Below, one piece after another: positions 25,077 to 33,979 of a stretch of DNA of 64,000 bases. The position numbers and the translations under genes are program-made. The stretch is from Viridibacillus sp050279675 (GTDB taxonomy: Bacteria > Bacillota > Bacilli > Bacillales_A > Planococcaceae). Below the pieces are notes generated by a model. The model had not been told where the DNA came from. It searched no databases and saw only the letters and a list, made by a program, of their open reading frames with translations. Location: contig NZ_JBNNUK010000011.1 of the NCBI RefSeq assembly GCF_050279675.1, forward strand, positions 66,638 to 130,637, written 5' to 3'. Numbering within the stretch: position 1 is the first letter of the stretch; each line of letters starts with the position of its first letter.

Positions 25077-25756
25077 TTGTAGAAGGTAAGTTTTTAGTGA
25101 AAAAATATTCCGAGCATCAAGGCTTGTTTGATGCTTCTTTTACCTTAAATGAAGGACGTATTATTGCGTTAGCTGGTGGAAATGGTGCAGGAAAAAGTAC
25201 GATAATCCGATTACTCATTGGTGAAGAACAGCCAAATGGTGGAGAACTTAATTGGGCCAGTATGCCTTCTATTCGTTATATGCCAGATGATGTGAATTTT
25301 CCTCCAGCACTCACAGCAGAGGAAATTTTACAATTACTCGGCAGTTTGAAAAAGGAGCCAGCAAAAGAGCGTGAAAAAGTGTTGAAACGAGTAGGACTGT
25401 GGGATTTTCGTAAGCAAAGAGTGAGTCAATTTTCAAAAGGGATGCGCCAGCGTTTGAATTTGGCACAATGCTTGTTAGGTAAAGAACAGTTACTTATTAT
25501 GGATGAACCGACAAATGGTTTGGATATACTGTGGATTGCTGAGCTAAAACAAATTTTACAAGAACAAAAAGAACAAGGCAAAACAGTCCTCTTTTCAACG
25601 CATTTATTGTCATTCGCAGAGGAGCTAGCTGATGATATACTTCTCTTACATAATGGAAGAGTGCTTATGAATGGAGCTATTCAAGATGTTCTGTCAGAAA
25701 CATCTTGTGAACATTTAGAGGAGCTATTTATGCAGCGAATTGGGCTTGCCAAATAA
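25073..25756 (+). CDS. nosF: NosF-type ABC transporter ATPase
   Basis: The 227-residue ATPase has Walker A GGNGAGKST, signature FSKGMRQRLNLAQ, Walker B LLIMDEPTNGLD and a switch His in STHLLSF. It is shorter than most NosF proteins (about 300 residues) and lacks a C-terminal extension. It is coupled to nosY by a 4-bp overlap and ends the operon. The sequence after it is IS-derived, so any further downstream nos gene would have been lost. Confidence 0.82.
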   Translation: MIVEGKFLVKKYSEHQGLFDASFTLNEGRIIALAGGNGAGKSTIIRLLIGEEQPNGGELNWASMPSIRYMPDDVNFPPALTAEEILQLLGSLKKEPAKEREKVLKRVGLWDFRKQRVSQFSKGMRQRLNLAQCLLGKEQLLIMDEPTNGLDILWIAELKQILQEQKEQGKTVLFSTHLLSFAEELADDILLLHNGRVLMNGAIQDVLSETSCEHLEELFMQRIGLAK

Positions 25757-25918
25757 CATAAAACAACAGAATCTAAACCCACTACAGAGTGGAAGACCAT
25801 CAATATTTGGTCAAAACAAGAAGAATGTTTTCAATAACATTAAAAGAAAGTGGTATAGAAGTTGAAATTTCAAGCATTTTTGATTATAGGTTAATGAGAA
25901 TCCTTTATTTTAAAAAAT
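25757..25918. other. Short unassigned spacer after nosF
   Basis: No start codon with a ribosome site and no conserved motif could be supported here; it leads into an IS3-family transposase relic. Confidence 0.4.
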
Positions 25919-26091
25919 TCACTCAAAGAGACATTAGAAGAGTTACAACAAGCAATTAATGAGAATATCTATTTCTATAATAACAATTGATATCAAAAAC
26001 GTTTAAACGGCTTAAGTCCTTTAGAATTCAGGAATCAAGCCGTTTAACGATTTTTTTTATTTCCACTGTCTACCTGACAGGGAGCAGTTCA
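25919..26091 (+). mobile_element. IS3-family relic: transposase OrfB C-terminus plus right inverted repeat
   Basis: Frame 25919-26047 reads SLKETLEELQQAINENIYFYNNN, a TGA (25988-25990), then YQKRLNGLSPLEFRNQAV and TAA, the standard end of IS3/IS150-group OrfB. Bases 26067-26091 (TGTCTACCTGACAGGGAGCAGTTCA) match, in reverse, the left end of the IS3 element at 62824. The rest of the element is missing. The AAACGGCTT/AAGCCGTTT hairpin followed by eight T (26004-26059) can also stop transcription from nosF. Confidence 0.72.
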
Positions 26092-26303
26092 TTTTTTCGG
26101 ATACGTTTATAAATTAGAAGTAAAATCAACAAAATTTTTTAACGAAGCCTTTTACTAAAAAAGCGGAAAACAGTATTTAAATTTAACTTCTTCAACTAAA
26201 GGGGCAGGGTAGTTGAAGAGGACATTAAATCTTTAATTGTTATGGTATTATTTAACCATTAGCTTGTTAATTTTGTCACCACTACTTTTGGTGATTAACC
26301 CAA

Positions 26304-27632
26304 TTATTTCTTCAACTCTTTCTTATACTCCATAAAGAATTTATAATCCTGCTCCACTTGGTTCGCGTATGAAATGGCCCAGTTTGAAAGGTAATGTACA
26401 AATCCGTCAACATCATCACCAATCGCTTTTAATATCTCGTCTTCACTATGATAAGGTAGGATACCTTCATTAATATCCGCATCTGCCCGAGCGTGGACTT
26501 TTGCTGTTATTCTTCCCATTTGTTCAACCGTTTCTATCATGTCCTTATGACTTTTCAACATTTCTAGTTTTAATTTCTTTTTGTACGGCGAACGTTCGCG
26601 TACGTAAAAGTCACGGTTATCCATCGTCAAATTTCCTAAATGAGGATCTGCTTGATGATGCATTGCTCGTTGTGTCATAATCACGCGTTGCCCTTGGTGT
26701 GGAAAAGTTCCCCAAAACTCTTTATTATACGGCATAAAATAAGCAGGAATTGGTACCCTAACCTCTTTCATCTCTAAGATTACATCATCTAAATCCTCTT
26801 GTTGTTGTCCACCTTCTATTAAAATATAAAAACGATCTAATCCGATGGAGGCTGTTCCTGATCCATGCTTAATCGCAATATCTTTAATACGGTACTTCGT
26901 TTCATCATTCATCTTTTCAACGGTTTCTAGATACTGAGGCCAAACTTTTTCAATCTCTGCTCTCTCCTCAGCGCTTAATCGTTGAATCTCATCTGATTCC
27001 ACAAACTGTCGCTCTGATTGCAAATTGGAAGTAACCTTACCTAATAAATGTGACTCATTTCTTTTTTCTAGCTTTTTCAATAACTTGTGAATTGCTCCGT
27101 TGGCTTTCTTCTTTGTCACAAAAAAAGCATTTGGTAAATCTTTGCGAGCCTGAAATCGCGACATTTGTTTATGATACGTTTGCAGGTATGCTTCTACCAC
27201 GTCAATCTGCTTGTTTACTTCATAACCTAATTGACGACAAACAAGCACGACACTTACAGACATACGCAATAAATCATATAAATAAGAACCTAAGTAACCT
27301 TCATCAAAATCATTAATATCAAATACTAGCTTCCCTTCTTCATTGTGAAATGCACCAAAATTCTCAAAATGCAAATCCCCTTGAATCCATGTAGGCCTGC
27401 TCTCTAACGTATGATATGGAAACCAATGATTTGTTACATCATAATAAAATAAATAAGCACTACCACGGAAAAAAATAAACGGACTTTGTTCCATTTTCTC
27501 GTACTTTGACTGGCGATTTTCTTCTGTATGCCCCATAATTTTTTGATCAAATTCTACTAATATTTTCTTTAGAGTCTCCATTCGTAAATCACGTTTCGTT
27601 TGCTCGACACGTTCTCCAAGGTTCACCATCAT
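26304..27632 (-). CDS. DUF2252 family protein
   Basis: The 442-residue soluble protein has the DUF2252 pattern: SPFIFFRGSAYLFYYD, WIQGDLHFENFGAF, LVFDINDFDEGYLG, LYDLLRMSVSVV and later HHQADPHLGN. The HxxNFG and DFD elements resemble the catalytic loop and metal motif of kinase-like aminoglycoside-phosphotransferase folds, but a substrate is unknown. GGGAGAG precedes the double ATG at 27632/27629. It is monocistronic. Confidence 0.85.
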   Translation of the reverse strand: MMVNLGERVEQTKRDLRMETLKKILVEFDQKIMGHTEENRQSKYEKMEQSPFIFFRGSAYLFYYDVTNHWFPYHTLESRPTWIQGDLHFENFGAFHNEEGKLVFDINDFDEGYLGSYLYDLLRMSVSVVLVCRQLGYEVNKQIDVVEAYLQTYHKQMSRFQARKDLPNAFFVTKKKANGAIHKLLKKLEKRNESHLLGKVTSNLQSERQFVESDEIQRLSAEERAEIEKVWPQYLETVEKMNDETKYRIKDIAIKHGSGTASIGLDRFYILIEGGQQQEDLDDVILEMKEVRVPIPAYFMPYNKEFWGTFPHQGQRVIMTQRAMHHQADPHLGNLTMDNRDFYVRERSPYKKKLKLEMLKSHKDMIETVEQMGRITAKVHARADADINEGILPYHSEDEILKAIGDDVDGFVHYLSNWAISYANQVEQDYKFFMEYKKELKK

Positions 27633-27890
27633 TTTCTCTCTCCCTAATTGTCTAAATTTTACTTTATTAATAGTTTACTTTATTTATAACTTCCATGCTA
27701 TTAATCTATCCATTGAGTAGTTATGGTTTATTATATAGAAGCTATTGCAGTATCAACCGCTGTCAATCCGATAAGAAACAATGACCAATCATTAATTCAA
27801 CAGATTTCCTAATAAAATGAGACATAGATAGTAGTAAGAGCGTGCTCTTTTATTTGCTAGGGTTTTTCAAGTGTAGCTAAAGCTATTTCT
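27633..27890. other. Intergenic spacer without supported gene
   Basis: AT-rich sequence holding the promoter side of the DUF2252 gene. I find no coding frame with a credible start, and no repeat. Confidence 0.4.
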
Positions 27891-28024
27891 TAAAACACAA
27901 ATTACTTGGTAGTTGGAGAAGCAGCTGGGAGCAAACTAGCTAAAGCGGAAAGTCTAAATATAATGATTATTGGTGAAGAAGAGTTGTACGAGATGATAAA
28001 CAGTATGCATTGTATTAACACTTG
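27891..28024 (+). pseudogene. BRCT-domain fragment
   Basis: After a stop at 27891 the frame reads TNYLVVGEAAGSKLAKAESL then NIMIIGEEELYEMINSM and ends at TGA 28022-28024. The pattern (T-LV-G---GSK--KA--L-I-II-E-E) is the C-terminal half of a BRCT domain as in NAD-dependent DNA ligases or BRCT-containing nucleases. There is no start codon, and the upstream part is absent. It is a gene relic of about 43 codons. Confidence 0.55.
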
Positions 28025-28125
28025 ATAGCGTAAATAAATGACTAAAACGTCCTTGACAGGGAAGTTTTGAAACGATTTTTGATTCAAGGATTGTAAATAG
28101 AAAAGCACGAGCTATCTTTTAACAT

Positions 28126-28172
28126 AAAAGGTGCTTCAAGAGCCAGAGATTTGGCTTTTGAAGCACCTTTTT
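28126..28172. terminator. Strong rho-independent terminator
   Basis: AAAAGGTGCTTCAAGAGCC (from 28126) pairs almost fully with GGCTTTTGAAGCACCTTTTT (to 28172) across an 8-nt loop. It sits just after the stop of the DinB-fold gene read on the minus strand. Confidence 0.85.
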
Positions 28173-28186
28173 AATGTGTATTCGTA

Positions 28187-28633
28187 TTATTTAAAAATTT
28201 GTTTCTTAAGATGATGTTCCATATGATCGTAATAATCTTGAATAAGCCAATCTAATGTTTTAAGTTCCTTATTTCCAATGTCACATAAGTAAGAGCGTTT
28301 TTCATCAGGAATATTATTGATAATGGCGATGATTTGTTTATTTAAAACGTAAAATAAAGTCAAAATCTCCTCGATAGGAGTATCTTGATAATTTTGCTTA
28401 GCTACCCATTCATCTTGATTGTATGTGGGAAGTACATAGGGCTGCTTTTCGTATTGAATTTTAATGAATCGTTCAATGTTCATAATAGCAGAATCACAAA
28501 GGTGTCCTAATATTTCTTTTTTTGACCATTTAGTTGGCGAGGATCTTTTAGACACATCTATTTCAGACATACGTTTGATTTCTTTAGGAACGTAATAAAT
28601 CCAATAATTGATACCATCTATCACATTTTTCAC
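28187..28633 (-). CDS. DinB-fold (DinB/YfiT-like) protein
   Basis: The 148-residue protein fits the four-helix DinB superfamily: SPTKWSKKEILGHLCDSAIMN with a metal His, YNQDEWVAKQNYQD, and a C-terminal WLIQDYYDHMEHHLKK with two more potential metal His residues. Such proteins are thiol-transferase-like or damage-inducible metalloenzymes of mostly unknown function. A GGAGG abuts an ATG at 28642, too close for use, so a GTG at 28633 (9 nt away) is chosen; GTG 28624 is another option. Confidence 0.75.
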   Translation of the reverse strand: MKNVIDGINYWIYYVPKEIKRMSEIDVSKRSSPTKWSKKEILGHLCDSAIMNIERFIKIQYEKQPYVLPTYNQDEWVAKQNYQDTPIEEILTLFYVLNKQIIAIINNIPDEKRSYLCDIGNKELKTLDWLIQDYYDHMEHHLKKQIFK

Positions 28634-28736
28634 CTCTATCATCCTCCGTAATGAATCTTTCTATGTATATTCAATAGAATGATGGATATTCCAGCAAAAG
28701 ATTAATTTTTTATTCTTGTGACAGGATTCATACCAA

Positions 28737-29252
28737 CTACTTGTTAACTAATTGAGCTTCTTTCATTGCTATGTTTCTTTCTCGCATTCCTTCGATCAAA
28801 TCTTCAATTGAAGAAGAAATCATGCCGTTTTGTTTGATTAAACCAATGACAAACAGGTTACGGTAGGCGAACTGGTTTTCAGTTCCATCTGCGATTAAAG
28901 CATCGATTTTCTTTGTATTATCTCTCCCTTGTTGGCGTGTATCAGAGTATAGTGCGAAAATAGGGCGGTCTAGCATCGAAAATGCACCAATTTCAGCAGC
29001 AACACCTGAGTCAATTTCAACACCATCAATGATAGCGATTAAGAAATCACTTGCTTTTAGAGCCTCAATATCAGCACCTGCAATTGCTAAACTATTGGCA
29101 TAAGATGACTTGTCATTGATCGCCATATTTTCTTGAGGTACATATAAATCCACACCTGGCACTGCCTCACGTACTGCTTTTGCGACCATATCATTTACTA
29201 AGCGGTCGCCTAATCCAAATAATCCATTTGCTAAATAACCTTTTGTAGTCAA
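28737..29252 (-). CDS. Nucleoside 2-deoxyribosyltransferase
   Basis: The 171-residue protein has the family's N-terminal YLANGLFGLGDR, then VDLYVPQENMAIND. IAIIDGVEIDSGVAAEIGAF contains the acidic catalytic Glu, and PIFALYSDTRQQGRD follows. The enzyme swaps bases between deoxyribonucleosides in purine/pyrimidine salvage in the cytoplasm. It is full length compared with the family (about 150-170 residues) and stands alone. Confidence 0.85.
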   Translation of the reverse strand: MTTKGYLANGLFGLGDRLVNDMVAKAVREAVPGVDLYVPQENMAINDKSSYANSLAIAGADIEALKASDFLIAIIDGVEIDSGVAAEIGAFSMLDRPIFALYSDTRQQGRDNTKKIDALIADGTENQFAYRNLFVIGLIKQNGMISSSIEDLIEGMRERNIAMKEAQLVNK

Positions 29253-29767
29253 AGTAATTCCTCCCGTAAATCATTTCATTCTTATATAGTATAACCATTT
29301 GAAGGAGAGATACATATTGTTTATATGAATATACGTACTGCAATTAGTTTTATATTGTTAAGTTGTAAGTAATTCTATCAAAAATGGAGGGCCTTCAAAT
29401 CTATGATAGCAGGAGAGCTGTAAGGAGATTTTCGGATAACAATTGAATATATATTTTTAGTGGTTAAAAGAGGGTGGTTTATAACACTTTTTTTTTTATA
29501 ATTCTCTTTTAGCTGCCTTTATGTGTCGATATCTTATTTATAGCTGATGTATTCTTCCGTATTGTTATAACATCTAAGACAGTCATTAACTAATTGAATC
29601 AAGTTGTGGGATTTGTTTAAAAAGGTATATCAAATTGGTATATTGTGAGTAGATTAGGATAACATCAAAAAGTATATATAAGGCTATTCAGTGAACCCTA
29701 TTACGAAAATGAGCTATCTGTACTACAATTGTGTAAGCGCTTAGTATTTGAAAAGGGAGACACAAAA
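29253..29767. other. Intergenic region of about 515 bp, nothing supported
   Basis: AT-rich sequence with no frame longer than about 25 codons that has a start and ribosome site. The last part contains AAAAGGGAG (about 29752-29760) serving the gene at 29768. I see no RNA structure I can name. Confidence 0.4.
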
Positions 29768-30202
29768 ATGCCTACTCAACTCGAAATAATTCTTACAAGT
29801 AATGATATAGCCGAGATTCAACTTCAATTACGAATTTATCTAATGAATCATCCACTAGATAGTGACGGTGAGTTAGCAAACGTCATTACAAAGATTAACG
29901 AACAACAGTTAGATATTTGGAAGGCTCATGATGGCAAAATACTAGTACAAGAGGAAACAAAATGGAACCAAAGCTATTTAGCAGAACAGCAAATTGAATT
30001 ACATAATAATTTTTCGCAAGAACGCTTTTTACATATGATGGAAGTGGCGAATTTTTTAGCGAGTGATCCGTCAAATGAGGCGCCTCCAGAACCGTTTAAA
30101 TTGTACGGTGCATCTATGGGTACGATTATGACGGTGGGTGTTATTATTTTTTGTATCATTGCTATTACCATGGTCGTTGTCATACGGAATCAATTTATTT
30201 GA
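29768..30202 (+). CDS. Protein of unknown function with C-terminal membrane anchor
   Basis: The 144-residue protein begins MPTQLEIILTSNDIAEIQLQ and is soluble and helical for about 110 residues. A single hydrophobic helix (TIMTVGVIIFCIIAITMVVVI) and a short RNQFI tail follow, so it is probably tail-anchored with the body in the cytoplasm. GGGAG is 8 nt before ATG 29768; an upstream in-frame start at 29729 has no ribosome site. I do not recognise the family. Confidence 0.65.
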   Translation: MPTQLEIILTSNDIAEIQLQLRIYLMNHPLDSDGELANVITKINEQQLDIWKAHDGKILVQEETKWNQSYLAEQQIELHNNFSQERFLHMMEVANFLASDPSNEAPPEPFKLYGASMGTIMTVGVIIFCIIAITMVVVIRNQFI

Positions 30203-30300
30203 TGAAATCTTTTAATAGCTAGTATATTTCTGGAGCTAATAAATATTGAACTTGAATCACCTTTATATAAACAACGCGAATTAAGAAAGGGAAATAAATC

Positions 30301-30882
30301 ATGATAGTTTATACTGTACATCCAGAATCAATATACAAGATGATGCGAGAGCAAGGGTATTATGAGGGATCTAGGGCTAATTTTAATTTCAAAAATTCAT
30401 TCGAGAGACAATATGACTGGATGGTTGCACAGATGAAGAAACGATTGTCTCACTATGAAGGAGATGAATATCCTGTTTGGGTATGGAAGCGTCGTCCTGG
30501 TAGAAATGAATCGGCTCTTTTACCTAGAGGAACCCGTGGAGTTATTCTTAAATTAGAAATTCCAGATGAAGATATTCTTTGGTCTGATTTTGAAAGTTGG
30601 CACCTTGTATTAAACGAAGGTCCATATACAACTAGTGAAAAGGAATGGGAAGATCATCTTCAAAATGAATGGTCTACTGAGAGGGTTGAAAAATCATGGG
30701 AAATGATCTTTGATTTTGACAAGCTTTCTAATCTAGACCCGAGATGGAACGGTACATTTGATCCGGAATGGATACAAGGTGTAACACCGCGCATTACCAT
30801 GGATCAAGTGAAAAAAGTTACTCGCTTTGTTGCGAAAGGGCCAAAGAGAAATACTTACGGTCCACCTAAGAAAAAGAAATAG
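30301..30882 (+). CDS. DUF3841 domain protein
   Basis: The 193-residue protein shows the DUF3841 pattern: IVYTVHPESIYKMM start, YDWMVAQMKKRL, YPVWVWKRRPGR, LKLEIPDEDILWSDFESWHLVLN and WEMIFDFDKL. The family is related to ADP-ribosylation-like folds only loosely, and no function is known. It ends in a basic KKKK tail. AAAGGGAAATAAATC precedes the ATG. Confidence 0.75.
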   Translation: MIVYTVHPESIYKMMREQGYYEGSRANFNFKNSFERQYDWMVAQMKKRLSHYEGDEYPVWVWKRRPGRNESALLPRGTRGVILKLEIPDEDILWSDFESWHLVLNEGPYTTSEKEWEDHLQNEWSTERVEKSWEMIFDFDKLSNLDPRWNGTFDPEWIQGVTPRITMDQVKKVTRFVAKGPKRNTYGPPKKKK

Positions 30883-31139
30883 CGCAAGTTGAAAAATAAA
30901 ACGGATGCGGGCTTTATTGAAGATATACAGATACAAGTCTAATAATGTTCTATCATATTTTATTACTTTTAATCCTCGATCTTTTTTTCTCGCATAGTAA
31001 TCTCATGAGATAAGTGTATTTTAGTAAAATGAAATCAAAAGTTTTTTCTTCCTTACGTATCTTCGACTAATTAAAAGCCTTTCAATCTATTAAATGATAC
31101 AATGAAAGGACATATATACGTATTGAAGGGGGTAGGTGA

Positions 31140-32912
31140 ATGTTTGAAGAAGCACAACATCTGCTAGGAAAATATTTTGGTTATGACGATTTTCGAGAGG
31201 GACAAGCACAAATAGTTTCGAATGTTTTAGAGCAGAAATCGAGCTTGTGTGTAATGCCAACAGGTGGAGGTAAGTCAATTTGTTATCAAATTCCTGCTCT
31301 GTTACTAGAGGGTACAACTATTGTTGTTTCACCCCTTATTTCCTTAATGCAAGACCAAGTGGATACGCTACTTGAAGTCGGTATTTCGGCGGCATTTATT
31401 AATAGTACATTGTCTGCAAGTGAATTACGTGAAACAATGGAAAACTTACATGAAGGAAGATATCAGCTTTTATATATCGCTCCTGAACGACTAGAATCGC
31501 CTCAATTTTTGTCTGAGCTAAAGAATATTCGAGTACCATTGATAGCCGTAGACGAAGCGCATTGTATTTCACAATGGGGGCATGATTTCCGTCCGAGTTA
31601 TCGCGCTATTAATCGATTGATGACTGTTTTCGAAGAGAAGCCAGTTGTCTTAGCACTAACAGCGACTGCTACACCAGAAGTAAGGGAAGATATTTGCCGC
31701 ATCTTACAAATAACGGATGCAAATACTGTTATTACTGGATTTGCTCGTAGTAATCTTTCTTTTTCAGTTGTTTTAGGGCAAGACAAAGACCGTTACATTA
31801 AAGATTTTGTAAAACAAAATATTAATGAAGTCGGTATTATATACGCGGCAACAAGAAAAGCAGTGGATCATGTATATGATGTGTTGATGAAAGCTGGTAT
31901 TTCCGTCGCAAAATATCATGCAGGTTTACCAGAGGCTTTCCGTCAACAGGAGCAAACACGTTTCCTAAAAGATGAAGCACAAGTAATGGTTGCAACAAAT
32001 GCCTTTGGAATGGGTATCGATAAATCCAACGTCAGATACGTCATTCATTATCAATTGCCAAAGAATATGGAAAGTTATTATCAGGAAGCAGGGAGGGCAG
32101 GTCGTGATGGATTGCCAAGTGAATGTGTTGTTTTGTATGCCTCTCAAGATGTGCAAACACAACGCTTTTTAATTGACCAATCACAAGACCGTGAACGTAT
32201 TCCTGGAGAACTCGCTAAATTGCAAGGAATGGCAGATTATTGCCATACCGAACAATGCCTTCAGCAATATATTGTGAAGTATTTTGGTGAAGAAAATGCG
32301 GAAGTTTGTGGAAAGTGTGCAAATTGCAAGGACGATCGAGAAATTTTTGATGTTACTGAAGATGTACAAAAGGTACTTAGTTGTGTGATCCGTATGGGAC
32401 AGAAATTCGGTAAAACAATGATTGCTCAAGTGTTAATTGGCTCTCAAAACCAAAAAGTCATCAGCTTTGGCTTAAATAGGCTTTCCACATATGGCATTAT
32501 GAAAAATATGACGGTCAAAGAAGTATCCAATTTCATAGAGTTCATGATTGCTGATGATTTATTATCTGTGAAGCAGGGGAACATGCCAACTATTTTTGTT
32601 TCCGAAAAAGGGAAAGATGTACTCCTCGGTAAAGTGAAGGTGCAACGTAAAGGAGTTGTTGTCACTAGACAAATTGCTGAAAATGATCCGTTATTTGAAG
32701 AACTACGTATAATTCGAAAACAATTGGCAGATGAAGCGAATGTACCTCCATTTGTTATCTTCTCTGATAAATCATTACAAGATATGTGTGCAAAACGACC
32801 AAAGACAGCAAACGAGTTTTTAGAAGTTAACGGTGTAGGAGCAAACAAGCTAGAGAAATATGGTGCTGCTTTTATGGATGTTATTATCAATTTTGAAGTA
32901 AATGTAAAATGA
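31140..32912 (+). CDS. recQ: ATP-dependent DNA helicase RecQ
   Basis: The 590-residue helicase has all RecQ parts in order. These are motif 0 FGYDDFREGQ, Walker A PTGGGKS, DEAHCISQWGHDFRP with the RecQ aromatic loop, and a motif VI region QEAGRAGRDG. The Cys4 zinc site (YCHTEQCLQQY, then CGKCANC) follows, with the RQC winged helix and a C-terminal HRDC domain (residues about 515-585, LRIIRKQLADE to VNGVGANKLEKYG). It unwinds DNA 3' to 5' in recombination repair. AGGTGA is the ribosome site. It is shorter than E. coli RecQ and alone in its transcript. Confidence 0.95.
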   Translation: MFEEAQHLLGKYFGYDDFREGQAQIVSNVLEQKSSLCVMPTGGGKSICYQIPALLLEGTTIVVSPLISLMQDQVDTLLEVGISAAFINSTLSASELRETMENLHEGRYQLLYIAPERLESPQFLSELKNIRVPLIAVDEAHCISQWGHDFRPSYRAINRLMTVFEEKPVVLALTATATPEVREDICRILQITDANTVITGFARSNLSFSVVLGQDKDRYIKDFVKQNINEVGIIYAATRKAVDHVYDVLMKAGISVAKYHAGLPEAFRQQEQTRFLKDEAQVMVATNAFGMGIDKSNVRYVIHYQLPKNMESYYQEAGRAGRDGLPSECVVLYASQDVQTQRFLIDQSQDRERIPGELAKLQGMADYCHTEQCLQQYIVKYFGEENAEVCGKCANCKDDREIFDVTEDVQKVLSCVIRMGQKFGKTMIAQVLIGSQNQKVISFGLNRLSTYGIMKNMTVKEVSNFIEFMIADDLLSVKQGNMPTIFVSEKGKDVLLGKVKVQRKGVVVTRQIAENDPLFEELRIIRKQLADEANVPPFVIFSDKSLQDMCAKRPKTANEFLEVNGVGANKLEKYGAAFMDVIINFEVNVK

Positions 32913-32918
32913 TTTAGA

Positions 32919-32953
32919 AAAAGAAGTGTCCTCAAAAAGGACACTTCTTTTTT
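32919..32953 (+). terminator. Rho-independent terminator after recQ
   Basis: AAAAGAAGTGTCC (32919-32931) pairs with GGACACTTCTTTT (32939-32951) around a 7-nt loop with a T-run to 32953. Confidence 0.88.
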
Positions 32954-33148
32954 ATGTTTTTAATGCAAGCTCTCCATTTATAAAGGAATAATTTGCTGTC
33001 TACTAATTGATATAGTATATGTTAAAATTGAATTAACATAGTAGAAGTAAGATGTCTGACGTTGTAAAATAAAAAAAGATAATACATCAATAGCCCATAC
33101 ACATTTTTGGCTTGGGTGGTGCATTTAATATAATAAAAGGAGTTTTTT

Positions 33149-33334
33149 ATGTTGGATCAGAAAATCATATTTTACGTTGAAAAACTTCAAGAAGAAGTAA
33201 TGTATGCTGTTGCTTCTGGAGCAGATTCAAATTTATACGATATTGCATGTGGAATGCTAGAAAGTGAATCTGCAGAAAACAAAAATGCAATTTGCCAAGC
33301 TTATGAAGTAGTAAAACATGCTTTAATTGGTTAA
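33149..33334 (+). CDS. Small conserved-looking protein (61 aa), unknown
   Basis: AAAGGAG sits 7-8 nt before ATG 33149. The product is a compact acidic helical protein (KIIFYVEKLQEEVMYAVASG, then CGMLESESAENKNAIC). A terminator follows directly, so it forms its own transcription unit. Good start, terminator and codon use support a real gene; no function can be assigned. Confidence 0.68.
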   Translation: MLDQKIIFYVEKLQEEVMYAVASGADSNLYDIACGMLESESAENKNAICQAYEVVKHALIG

Positions 33335-33372
33335 AATAATGCCTATTTCAAAGGCGTTTTATATAGATTAAA

Positions 33373-33408
33373 ACAGATTCTTCTAGAATGGAAGAATCTG
33401 TTTTTTTG
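33373..33408 (+). terminator. Rho-independent terminator
   Basis: ACAGATTCTTC (33373-33383) and GAAGAATCTGT (33391-33401) pair around a 7-nt loop and are followed by seven T. Confidence 0.85.
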
Positions 33409-33602
33409 TTGTATTGGTAATCAATCAATAAGAAACAGAATACAGCTAAATTAGTGCGGATTTGGGTAATATAACATAGGAGAACATGTTGATTAAGTAA
33501 TATAAGAATATTTTTTTAATAAATAGATAGATATTTTCTATAATAATAGAGGGAATTTTATGGATAAACCCTTGTCTTTAGCAGAAAAAGAGGAGGGTTA
33601 CT

Positions 33603-33701
33603 ATAATAGGAATTACAATTTTTGCAAACATTTCTTTAGTAGTTATCAATACTGTTATCTCTATAATTATGCGTAATACAATCGCAGATTCATTCATTTA
33701 A
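33603..33701 (+). CDS. Possible 32-residue hydrophobic peptide with non-AUG start
   Basis: GAGGAGG (33591-33597) is followed by a frame GTT-ACT-ATA-ATA-GGA. It reads IGITIFANISLVVINTVISI and ends in MRNTIADSFI and TAA 33701, then a strong terminator. The product would be a single membrane helix like many small Bacillus membrane peptides. No ATG, GTG or TTG occurs at the right spacing, only ATA codons, so translation is uncertain. A competing 37-codon ATG frame (from 33560) crosses the same DNA but looks non-proteinlike. Confidence 0.35.
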   Translation: MIGITIFANISLVVINTVISIIMRNTIADSFI

Positions 33702-33708
33702 TCATTGA

Positions 33709-33746
33709 AGCGGGCTATTCTTTCAAAAGGAGAGCCCGCTTTTTTG
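33709..33746 (+). terminator. Rho-independent terminator
   Basis: AAGCGGGCT (33709-33717) pairs with AGCCCGCTT (33733-33741), followed by six T. It closes the short transcription unit that contains the possible hydrophobic peptide. Confidence 0.85.
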
Positions 33747-33979
33747 GTTTTTTTCACCAATGGAGTAATTAATATAAAAATCTATATAAATACGCTTGGA
33801 AATAACCGAATTATATAATAATTATTTTCATGGTGTTAAAATCATTTTTCTCAGCATAAGCTCTGTTATGAAATTATTTTATAAAATTTCTCACATATTC
33901 ATGACTATTCATTTTGACATCGTACATCTTTATAAATAGATATAGTCTTTGAATTAGTGAGAACAAGGGGGATGGGTTA
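33747..33979 (+). promoter_or_regulatory. Promoter region of the second importer/isomerase operon
   Basis: AT-rich 233-bp leader between a terminator and the receptor gene. It must hold the operon promoter and probably the site of the ROK regulator encoded at 42457. I cannot pick a unique operator. GGGGGATGG lies before ATG 33980. Confidence 0.4.

Noticed and set aside
27902..28108. Minus-strand ORF of 68 codons
   Set aside because: It is the opposite strand of the BRCT-like fragment and lacks a ribosome site.
29253..29767. Riboswitch or small RNA in the 515-bp gap
   Set aside because: No conserved aptamer pattern or terminator-like hairpin can be seen.
33560..33673. 37-codon ATG frame MDKPLSLAEKEEGYYN
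   Set aside because: It reads through the strong GAGGAGG and gives a Tyr/Asn-rich, non-proteinlike end; the other frame is hydrophobic and ends at the terminator.
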